A stretch of DNA of 64,000 nucleotides, from NCBI GenBank assembly GCA_016699815.1, contig CP065012.1, positions 434,001-498,000 of the forward strand, read 5' to 3'. Under the pieces are notes generated by a model. The model searched no databases and had not been told where the DNA came from. It saw nothing but the letters and a program-made list of their open reading frames with translations. Both the position numbers and the translations under genes were made by a program. Below, one piece after another: positions 1 through 6,631 of the stretch (its first letter is position 1; each line of letters begins with the position of its first letter). This DNA is from Chitinophagaceae bacterium (GTDB lineage Bacteria > Bacteroidota > Bacteroidia > Chitinophagales > Chitinophagaceae).

Positions 1-655
1 TATCACTGAACCCAAGCATGTGGGCAAAATTGCCAGCCCAGTCCAGCATGCCGTTGGGTTGAATATGATCGCCGTTTTTATATTTTCTCCTGTAGATATA
101 AGCTGCAATCCTGGGTAGCCGTGCAAGCAAAATCATTGCATCGTCAAAAGTAGCTTCCCAGTAATCTTTTTTGCTCATGCCTTTTGCATACTTTTTGGCA
201 AATTCGCTTTCAGTTTGTAAAGCCATAATGCCTACCACAAACTGCGTCATAGGATGTGAGGAAATAGGCAATGCTTCAATAGTGGCAAATACATGGCTGG
301 GTACATGGCTCCTGCGCTGCAGTACATTGGTTACATGCTGTACATCTTCGGCTGTAGGTAAATTGCCAATCAACATTAAATAAAGCAACCCTTCGGGCAA
401 TGGTTCGGTGCCATTGGGCGCTTTAGGTAATTTTTCCTGGAGTTCGGGAATGGTATATCCACGAAAGCGGATACCTTCCTGTGAATCGAGCAGCGAGGTT
501 TCAGTAACCAAACCGGTAATTCCCCTCATACCCTGGTAAACCTGCGAAAGGGATACTTCCCCAATCTTTTTATTGCCGTGTTCTTTAATTATTTCTTTAA
601 TTTCTGTGGATACTGTTTCAAATTTAGAAGCAAATCTTTCCTTTAAAATTCCCAT
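1..655 (-). CDS. gltA: citrate synthase, N-terminal part (gene runs off the left edge)
   Basis: Condenses oxaloacetate and acetyl-CoA to citrate, the entry step of the TCA cycle. About 218 codons are visible, from an ATG at 653-655 reading leftwards. The translation begins MGILKERFASKF and continues with family blocks such as RGITGLVTETSLLD, GIRFRGYTIPEL, LPEGLLYLMLIGNLPT and SSHPMTQFVVGI, then IYRRKYKNGD, in the order seen in the eukaryote-like citrate synthases common in Bacteroidota. The C-terminal catalytic half is outside the window. A matching promoter lies 37 bp upstream, so the gene probably starts its own transcript. No frame break is seen in the visible part. Confidence 0.9.
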   Translation of the reverse strand, partial: MGILKERFASKFETVSTEIKEIIKEHGNKKIGEVSLSQVYQGMRGITGLVTETSLLDSQEGIRFRGYTIPELQEKLPKAPNGTEPLPEGLLYLMLIGNLPTAEDVQHVTNVLQRRSHVPSHVFATIEALPISSHPMTQFVVGIMALQTESEFAKKYAKGMSKKDYWEATFDDAMILLARLPRIAAYIYRRKYKNGDHIQPNGMLDWAGNFAHMLGFSD

Positions 656-691
656 ATTATCTTAATTTTTCAAGATGGTTTTTATAATCGC

Positions 692-722
692 CAAATTTAC
701 GATAGCTGAATTGGGTAAACAA
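692..722 (-). promoter_or_regulatory. Bacteroidota-type promoter for citrate synthase
   Basis: On the minus strand a TTG (720-722) is followed after 20 bp by TAAATTTG (692-699), an exact match to the Bacteroidota -7 consensus TAnnTTTG with the usual spacing. It precedes the citrate synthase ATG by about 37 bp. This is pattern recognition only; no transcript data are available. Confidence 0.6.
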
Positions 723-810
723 ATGAAAGCCGATAAAGTTTAAGGAAACAGCAGATTTTTCCCACTTTAGCTAATACAAAAAACCTTCAATATTATTATT
801 GACGGCAATA

Positions 811-1905
811 TTATTTGGGGGCCTTTTTGTAAATATAAAATGCCAGCAGACCAAAAAGTATATTCGGCGTCCATGCGGCCAAAAAGGGCGAAAAATTGCC
901 TTTAATTGCAAATACAACACTAAAACGGCTAAATAAAATATAGCTCACACTTATCACTACACCAAGGGCAAGATGTGCGCCACTGCCGCCCCTAAGCCTC
1001 CTGCTGGCCAATGAAGCACCAATAATGGTTAAAATAAAAACAGAAACCGGTATGGCATCACGGTTATACCTTTCTACCAAAAGGTCGCTCAACCCTTCGG
1101 ATTGCCTCATTTTCTCCCTCCTAATAAAATCATCAAGTTCCCTGGTGGGCATTTGGTCTTTGAGGTATTCGTCTTTTCTTAAATCCAATGGCCTAAAGTT
1201 GTATTTCATCAGCAAATTGCTATTCTTTACCAGCTTTTCCTTTAAGGAATCAATGTGCCGTTCCAATACATTTGAGAGCTTCCATTTTTTTGAGCTTGTA
1301 TCCCACATTATGCTGCCTGCTCTTAGGTTATAAAGCATTTTATTATTTTGAAACTTATCAATAAAAAAGCCATTGCCTGTTTTGCTGATGGTATCGTAAG
1401 ACCGCATCCCTACATAGGTTACAGGATCTATTCTAAAATAAAGGTTTTGCAGGTATGAGGTATTTTTGTTGTGCATGCCTTTATTTACATCTACATAGTT
1501 TTTATTAAAATTGCCAAATTTTTCATTTGCTTTTGGCACCAGCGATCGGTAGCCCAGCCAAAGCAATAAGGAAAGAAACATTGCAGAAACAATGTAAGGG
1601 AGCATAAAGCGCCGAAAACTTACACCACTACTTAAAATGGCAATAATTTCTGAGCGGCCGGCCATTTTTGAAGTAAAAAAAATTACCGAAATAAAAACAA
1701 ACAAAGGAAAAAGCATGGCATCAAACCGGGGAATAAAACCCAGGTAATATTCCTTAAAAATTTGCCAGGCATTCAAATTGCTTTTTACAAAATCATCCGT
1801 TTTTTCACTTATATCTACTACTACTACAATAACGGTAAAAAGTAAAAGACAAAAGAAAAAAGTGGAGAGGTATTTAGAAATAATATACTTATCTATCTTC
1901 TTCAT
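811..1905 (-). CDS. LptF/LptG-family lipopolysaccharide export permease
   Basis: A 364-residue inner-membrane protein of the YjgP/YjgQ family, a permease half of the LptBFG complex that extracts lipopolysaccharide from the inner membrane and feeds it to the periplasmic Lpt bridge. Membrane segments cluster at the N-terminus (about residues 12-32, 55-78, 100-120) and C-terminus (about 285-300, 310-330, 338-358), with a soluble periplasmic domain between, the typical arrangement. The conserved FPLFVFISVIFF and GRSEIIAILSSG stretches are present. In Bacteroidota a single LptF/G-like gene is often annotated as either partner, so I give no symbol. The gene stands between citrate synthase and a divergent DUF1579 gene, and shows no frame break. 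Confidence 0.85.
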   Translation of the reverse strand: MKKIDKYIISKYLSTFFFCLLLFTVIVVVVDISEKTDDFVKSNLNAWQIFKEYYLGFIPRFDAMLFPLFVFISVIFFTSKMAGRSEIIAILSSGVSFRRFMLPYIVSAMFLSLLLWLGYRSLVPKANEKFGNFNKNYVDVNKGMHNKNTSYLQNLYFRIDPVTYVGMRSYDTISKTGNGFFIDKFQNNKMLYNLRAGSIMWDTSSKKWKLSNVLERHIDSLKEKLVKNSNLLMKYNFRPLDLRKDEYLKDQMPTRELDDFIRREKMRQSEGLSDLLVERYNRDAIPVSVFILTIIGASLASRRLRGGSGAHLALGVVISVSYILFSRFSVVFAIKGNFSPFLAAWTPNILFGLLAFYIYKKAPK

Positions 1906-2049
1906 TTACAGGGGCAAGATAATTTAAAAAAACAAGGCCTGTTTAGAAAATGCCGTTAAAAACAATCAGAAACTGGCTATTTTACCAATTCAAACCCTGC
2001 TTTTGGCTTATTTTAAGGCTAAAATATTTTATGATTTGGCTCATAAAAA

Positions 2050-2082
2050 TTGTTTAAATTAAAGTAAATATCTATACCTTTA
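2050..2082 (+). promoter_or_regulatory. candidate promoter of the DUF1579 gene
   Basis: TTG at 2050-2052 and TACCTTTA at 2075-2082 (one base off TAnnTTTG) are separated by 22 bp and lie 12 bp before the ATG. The spacing and last base are slightly off consensus, so this is weaker than the citrate synthase and S10 promoters. Confidence 0.4.
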
Positions 2083-2094
2083 AAAGAAAAAATT

Positions 2095-2670
2095 ATGAAA
2101 AAAATATTTACACTGGCAAGCCTTTTTGCGCTTGTGGCGTTTACTCAAAATGTAAGGGCTCAGTCAGAAGATGAGATGAAAAAATGGAACGATTACATGA
2201 AGCCGGGAAAAATGCATGAACTAATGGCTTCATGGGAAGGGCAATGGACTGCCAATATTAGCCTGTGGATGGCACCTGGTGCGCCCCCTACCCAATCCAA
2301 AGGAACCCTGTTGAATAAAATGGATATGGATGGACGCTATCAAATTGGCAGGCATACTGGTGATTTTAATGGAATGCCTTTTGAAGGCATGAGTATTTTG
2401 GCTTATGATAATGCCAAAAAAGTATTTGAAAGTACCTGGATAGATAATATGGGTACAGGTATAATGCACTTAAAAGGAGAATGGAACGACCCTAAAAAAG
2501 TAATGACCCTTAACGGTTTTATGACCGACCCCATGACAGGTAAAGATTCAAAAGTAAAGGAAACTTTTACTGTAGTAGATGATAACACTCATGTTATGGA
2601 AATGTATATGGAAGGCCCGGATGGCAAAGAATTTAAAACGATGGAAATTGTTTATAAAAGGAACAATTAA
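2095..2670 (+). CDS. secreted DUF1579 family protein
   Basis: A 191-residue protein with a clear signal peptide (MKKIFTLASLFALVAF followed by NVRAQ, cleavage near residue 22-23), so it is exported to the periplasm or beyond. The mature part has the DUF1579 pattern: a short N-terminal helix, SWEGQWTANI, DMDGRYQIGRH, FNGMPFEGMSILAYDNAKK and ESTWIDNMGTGIM, a lipocalin-like beta-rich fold. The biochemical role of this family is not established. It is a single gene with a candidate promoter just upstream and a strong terminator 38 bp after the stop. Frame, length and codon use look normal. Confidence 0.85.
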   Translation: MKKIFTLASLFALVAFTQNVRAQSEDEMKKWNDYMKPGKMHELMASWEGQWTANISLWMAPGAPPTQSKGTLLNKMDMDGRYQIGRHTGDFNGMPFEGMSILAYDNAKKVFESTWIDNMGTGIMHLKGEWNDPKKVMTLNGFMTDPMTGKDSKVKETFTVVDDNTHVMEMYMEGPDGKEFKTMEIVYKRNN

Positions 2671-2707
2671 TATTTAAACTTTGTTCTTGTTTTACTTTTT
2701 GCTAATA

Positions 2708-2738
2708 AACAGCCCGGTATTTCCGGGCTGTTTTATTT
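2708..2738 (+). terminator. intrinsic terminator after the DUF1579 gene
   Basis: A perfect 10-bp stem (AACAGCCCGG at 2708-2717, CCGGGCTGTT at 2723-2732) closes a 5-nt loop and is followed by a T-rich tail. It sits 38 bp after the stop codon. Confidence 0.85.
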
Positions 2739-2779
2739 AAGTATTATAAAAATTTATGAATCAAATCTAATTTTCAATT

Positions 2780-3282
2780 TAAATACGAATCACAACTAAA
2801 TAATAAGAAATCACTTTGCAGAAATACTTTTTTTCCCTTTTTGGCAAAAGAAAACAAAGCGAAAAAAAAGGCAAAGTGCACTCAAAGAACATATAGAATT
2901 TGCAACGAAAAACAAACTCTGCGGAAACTCTGCGGACTTTTTTCTCTGCGCTTTTTTTAAATTTTATTCTTTACTTTTTTGCCTGCCCAAAAAAGTAACA
3001 AAAAAAGGCCCCCGAAATCGAATACAGCCCGATTTCGGGTAACAGCTTTACGCAACTTTTGTTCTTTGGTAGCATGGGCCTTGGTAATGCTACTCTTAGG
3101 CGGAATTTTTTGCATTTTTGTTGATGCGCTGTGTTAATGTTGGTGTGGTTTTGTGTAAAAAAAACAATGTGTAGGGTACTCACCGAGCATTGCCGGAGAC
3201 GCTGTTGGGAAGAAAAGGCAAACACAAAAGGATTGGAAGAATAATTCGCCGTGAAGCCTTCCCACGAGGACATTGTGTCCAA
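2780..3282. repeat. gene-free stretch, probably a dispersed intergenic repeat
   Basis: About 500 bp between the DUF1579 terminator and the Rhs island has no convincing gene. It contains direct repeats of AACTCTGCGG (2915-2924, 2927-2936) with a third partial CTCTGCG (2944-2950), many A/T runs, and a hairpin with perfect 10-bp arms (CCCGAAATCG 3011-3020, CGATTTCGGG 3030-3039). A 103-codon open frame on the minus strand (2971-3282) has an odd amino-acid mix and no signal or domain; I read it as a shadow. From memory, similar blocks recur between genes in Bacteroidota genomes, but no second copy is in this window, so 'dispersed' is inference. Confidence 0.4.
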
Positions 3283-3753
3283 TTAATAACTTGGGCCATA
3301 CAATTTTTTTTTGTTCCCATAAAATTTTAATAAAAAAAAATTGTATCCTAATAATAATAACGTAAATAGAGGAATATAGTACAATAATTTTAATACCCCA
3401 AAAACAAGCATAACCAAATCTGTAATAATACCTCCAAAAAGTGCAGAAGGGATTCCCATAAACACTTTAAATCCTAGTTGCAAATGAAAGATTCCTCCAA
3501 TTTTTTCTATGTGAGAATAAAAATAATTCTTTCTGTCCTTTAAATCTAATGAATACCCTTTTGTTTTTACAACTTCAAAATATTCTAATAGTAAATTTTC
3601 AACATCTCTCTTGTCTTTCCCTTCTGTTAAATTGTCAAAGTGAAAAAAGAAATTTATGATTGAGTTAAAGTGTAGATTTTGCTTTTGCTTATTATTCAAT
3701 TTGAATTTTTTGTCAATTAGATATTGACTAAATTCATTTAATTCAGGAGACAT
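3283..3753 (-). CDS. small membrane protein, possible immunity partner of the orphan Rhs tip
   Basis: A 156-residue protein I do not recognise. The first 90 residues are polar and charged (KFKLNNKQKQNLHF, LTEGKDKRDVENLLLEYF). The C-terminal third is strongly hydrophobic, with one or two membrane segments around residues 95-145, then a basic tail. Its ATG lies 2 bp after the stop of the upstream Rhs-tip frame (3756), the tight spacing typical of a toxin gene followed by its immunity gene. Membrane immunity proteins often guard against pore-forming or periplasm-acting toxins, but that assignment is inferred from context alone. The region is A/T rich compared with the housekeeping genes. Confidence 0.5.
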   Translation of the reverse strand: MSPELNEFSQYLIDKKFKLNNKQKQNLHFNSIINFFFHFDNLTEGKDKRDVENLLLEYFEVVKTKGYSLDLKDRKNYFYSHIEKIGGIFHLQLGFKVFMGIPSALFGGIITDLVMLVFGVLKLLYYIPLFTLLLLGYNFFLLKFYGNKKKLYGPSY

Positions 3754-3755
3754 TA

Positions 3756-4475
3756 TTATGGCATTTGAGGTAATAAATTTGGGAAATAATACTGAACAGT
3801 TTGGTAGTTCTCTCTAAAATTAATCAATCCTTCAGAGGTTAATGGTTGAAATGTACCATCACCCCATTTATTAAGCACTTTTGCAATTTCACTATTTCTT
3901 GTAAAATATGATGCAGTGCCGATTCCTATTGTATTACGAACATTGTTAGCTATTGCATAAACAGATGAACCAAAGTTGAAAGATAATTCGGAAACAGAAA
4001 CTGACATAGTACTATACAACCCCATCGCACCATTCACCGCACCACTTTCCAAAACCGCCGATACTGCAAGTGGCGCTGCAATGCCTGCGCCAATACCTGC
4101 ATACATCATGCGTTCTGTGTGTAAAGCACTTTGTTCTCTCTGATATTGTGCCATCAAGCCCGGCAATTGTCTATCATAGCTGGCTCTGTCTCCAGAGCTT
4201 TGTACTGCCACCCCTCGCTGCTTACGACTTTTAAAAAGTTCATAATTGTGGTTCCACATTACATCATAATACTGCTTCCCACCATACCAGCTATACGATG
4301 CTTCCGAATTGGCTTCTCCCCATGCCATTGCATATCCCCAATAATCTTTAATTTTCATAGTGGTTTGCCCAATTACTACTGTATTTAATGTTTGAGATTC
4401 ACTACCTTCTGTTGAGCCGGATGCTTGTGTCCAGGTGGATGATGTGCCATTTAAAATTTCTGCAGTCCAAGCCAA
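3756..4475 (-). pseudogene. orphan Rhs C-terminal tip without a core
   Basis: An open frame of 239 codons with no good start: the first codon is a TTG at 4475, and the frame is closed upstream by a TAA. The next Met is residue 40. It contains Gly/Ala-rich hydrophobic stretches (residues about 125-180, for example AGIGAGIAAPLAVSAVLE) like those in Bacteroidota Rhs tips. Immediately upstream, in another frame, is a 62-bp degenerate copy of the end of the previous tip. I read it as a displaced toxin tip lacking the RHS core needed for delivery, followed by its own small membrane protein. Expression is doubtful unless recombination joins it to a core. Confidence 0.5.
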
Positions 4476-4480
4476 CTCTG

Positions 4481-4542
4481 CCCATAATTAAATCAAGTCT
4501 GCCTTCACCAATTAAACTCTTTTTAACTTCATAGATGCCCAT
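4481..4542 (-). repeat. degenerate duplicate of the Rhs-tip segment at 5036-5097
   Basis: The 62 bp here align without gaps to 5036-5097, matching at 47 of 62 positions by my count. Translated on the minus strand this copy reads IYEVKKSLIGEGRLDLIM, against IYNGEKSLIGEGGLDLIM in the intact tip. It marks an old tandem duplication of a tip end and shows how the orphan tip array was built. Confidence 0.7.
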
Positions 4543-4918
4543 CAAACCTAATATCTGCGGCAACTAATGTTGATAAGAATAGTACTATGGATGCTATGAT
4601 ATAAATAAAAACGTATTTCCTGTATTTTTTGTTTTTGTTTGCTTGCTCGTCAAAGTATGCAAATATGCTTTTGTATCGGGAATTATGATACAACGAAAAA
4701 TAACTTAGCATTGCTAGCAGAATAAAAAAAAATATGGCATACCCCTTTGTAAAAGGTGGTTGAAAATTAAAAAAGATGCTTAACCAATAAATAATTGAAA
4801 ATATGTTAAAGTATAAAAATAAAATGGGTAAGAAAAAAGATGCACTTAGCGGCACACTATCTCTTTTTCTTACATAGTAAGCATAAATCACATAGTTTAA
4901 AAAGTAAAAAGCTTTCAT
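4529..4918 (-). CDS. small polytopic membrane protein, candidate immunity protein
   Basis: A 129-residue protein starting at the ATG at 4916-4918, 14 bp after the stop of the upstream Rhs tip; the frame is open further upstream but that part overlaps the tip. It has three or four predicted membrane segments (about residues 2-18, 27-49, 58-78, 100-120) and a basic loop (NKNKKYRKY). Gene order toxin tip, then small membrane protein, is the usual polymorphic toxin/immunity layout, so an immunity role against the preceding tip is the best guess. No named family is recognised. Its last codons overlap the degenerate tip duplicate, so the C-terminus may have been altered by that rearrangement. Confidence 0.5.
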   Translation of the reverse strand: MKAFYFLNYVIYAYYVRKRDSVPLSASFFLPILFLYFNIFSIIYWLSIFFNFQPPFTKGYAIFFFILLAMLSYFSLYHNSRYKSIFAYFDEQANKNKKYRKYVFIYIIASIVLFLSTLVAADIRFDGHL

Positions 4919-4932
4919 GAATGAGTACAATT

Positions 4933-6033
4933 TTAATTGTTCCAAAAATCCCAATCCGCCCATTCCAATAACGCTTTACCACCGAAATAAGCACCGCTTA
5001 CAATCCAACCCCCTCCCGGTATAAAACCTACCCCACCCATTATTAAATCTAAACCGCCTTCACCTATTAAACTTTTTTCTCCATTATAGATTTCAATACC
5101 CGTGCCCACAATTCCTGCTACACCTAATGCTCTACCACCCCATTTCAAAACACCTGCTGTATTATTTAATACTTTTCTACTTACATCAAAAGTTTTCCCA
5201 ATTGGCAACTTAACCGTTACAGGGCCCTGCACGGGTTGAGGGCCATATCCGGGCCATGAGATGATATACCTGTTTTTAATAATGTTCCCTGCATTAGTTT
5301 CCGCCGCTCCTAATGCCATATCTAAACCCCAGGTCCATTCAAATGATTTCTTATTACCTGCAAACAATTCCATCATCTTATCATAGGAAGTATATTTATT
5401 CAGCACATTTTCCATGGTACCAATATACTCGGTGTTGTACACCGTATTAAATCCTTTGCCATTGGGCGAGTAATCGCTGCTGATATTATATGCCTGCTGG
5501 CTTTCCCATTTTTGCATATAATAGCCTGTAACCATACCCGGGGTAAATTTTCCTCCATTGTACGCCTGCAATGCACTTTCAAAATTTGTTGCCCATCCTT
5601 TATTAAGCCCCCACCAACCATTATCTGCCATAAGGCCTGCTCCTGCCCCAAATGCTTCATCGGCACTGCCAAAAAAAGAATACGATCCTCCTCCATATTC
5701 AAAAGTACCTGTATTTTCCTTTGCACTCCAATGGCCACCATAATTGCTTCCCCATAGTGTTTCTATTAACTTATCAAACTCTGCTTTTGTAAGCGCACCT
5801 GTAGGGTCATTAAAAAATACAGGATTATTAAACCCATATTGGTAAGGCGATACTCCCCATGTTTTTTTGGCCAGTACATCTACACAATTAAACCTGCCCG
5901 TTTGTGGGTCGTAATTACGCAAGGGCGTTTCGTAATACTGTACATCCAGTTCTTCGTTGAGTTCTGTGCAGGCATTGTATTTATATTTATTTTCTGCAAA
6001 GCCCGATAAACCATCACTTTTTAATTCGATCTG
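4933..6033 (-). pseudogene. orphan Rhs module: fragment of RHS core plus toxin tip
   Basis: The frame opens after a TGA at 6034-6036 and runs 366 codons with no ATG near its start; a TTG at 5922 is not a credible start. It opens with part of the RHS-associated core (GFAENKYKYN, then DVQYYETPLRNYDPQTGRF, YQYGFNNPVFFNDPTG). A variable tip of about 290 residues follows, ending in a Gly-rich hydrophobic segment (VLKWGGRALGVAGIVGTG, then FIPGGGWIVSGAYFGGKA) that suggests a membrane-active end; that is inference. The core fragment begins inside the lipoprotein gene stop region. It matches the main Rhs gene over an exact 33-bp stretch. This is a typical silent orphan module able to replace the tip of a full-length Rhs gene by recombination. 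Confidence 0.7.
5973..6005 (-). repeat. exact 33-bp copy of the Rhs core sequence (second copy at 7714-7746)
   Basis: These 33 bp are identical to 7714-7746 and encode the conserved GFAENKYKYN core segment in both places. The two copies are in direct orientation about 1.7 kb apart, bracketing the first tip and its lipoprotein. Recombination between them would delete the JAB-like tip and place the second tip behind the main core. Confidence 0.85.
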
Positions 6034-6619
6034 TCATAAGCCTAATAAACTCAGCACTCAACAGATTATGGTACTGTTCAATATTTTTTTTAAACTCATT
6101 ACTATTAACTTTTCTTTTATAAATGCTGATAATCCCATCACCAGCAATCGTTGATGTTTCCTGACCAATTGAAGTTTTTATTATTTTTTTCTCAATATAA
6201 TCATATTCAAACGTATGAATATCATAGCAACCTACATTGAATTGCAAGAGAACAGCAGAAGAATCATTAGCAAATATTGAATAGTTAAACTCAAAACTTC
6301 TTTGAGATATTTTTTTTATCTCAACCAATACCACATTAAACATTGCTGGAAACCATTTGCCTTGTCCTTCATAGAAACAAAATCCATTGATACCATAGAT
6401 TATTTTTCTTAAAGAATCATTTATGGTGGCAAATCCGTATTTGTTTACTGTATCCAGCGCAGATGCAATGGATTTCAAATCTTTAATCTTTACACCTCTT
6501 CTGTTGGATGGGATAGAATTTATTTGCGTTTGATTTTTTTGATCCGTTTCCAGTTGCTTTACAGGGGAATGACAACTTAATAGAAATATAATAGTTATAC
6601 AAAATGCTAATAGTTTCAT
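6014..6619 (-). CDS. lipoprotein, candidate immunity protein of the JAB-like Rhs tip
   Basis: A 201-residue predicted lipoprotein: MKLLAFCITIIFLLSC carries a lipobox with the modified Cys at residue 16, so it should be anchored in a membrane facing the periplasm. The rest is a polar, beta-rich domain (NYSIFANDSSAVLLQFNV, HTFEYDYIEKK) that I do not recognise. Its start lies 12 bp downstream of the Rhs tip stop at 6632, the immunity-gene position. A periplasmic lipoprotein would fit protection from a toxin acting outside the cytoplasm, but this is inferred from position. Its 3' end overlaps the start of the next orphan Rhs core fragment by about 20 bp. Confidence 0.55.
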   Translation of the reverse strand: MKLLAFCITIIFLLSCHSPVKQLETDQKNQTQINSIPSNRRGVKIKDLKSIASALDTVNKYGFATINDSLRKIIYGINGFCFYEGQGKWFPAMFNVVLVEIKKISQRSFEFNYSIFANDSSAVLLQFNVGCYDIHTFEYDYIEKKIIKTSIGQETSTIAGDGIISIYKRKVNSNEFKKNIEQYHNLLSAEFIRLMTDRIKK

Positions 6620-6631
6620 ATCAATATTTTA

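Noticed and set aside
2971..3282. 103-codon minus-strand ORF near the left of the Rhs island
   Set aside because: Composition is erratic, there is no signal or domain, and it lies over hairpins and direct repeats. It looks like a shadow of an intergenic repeat.
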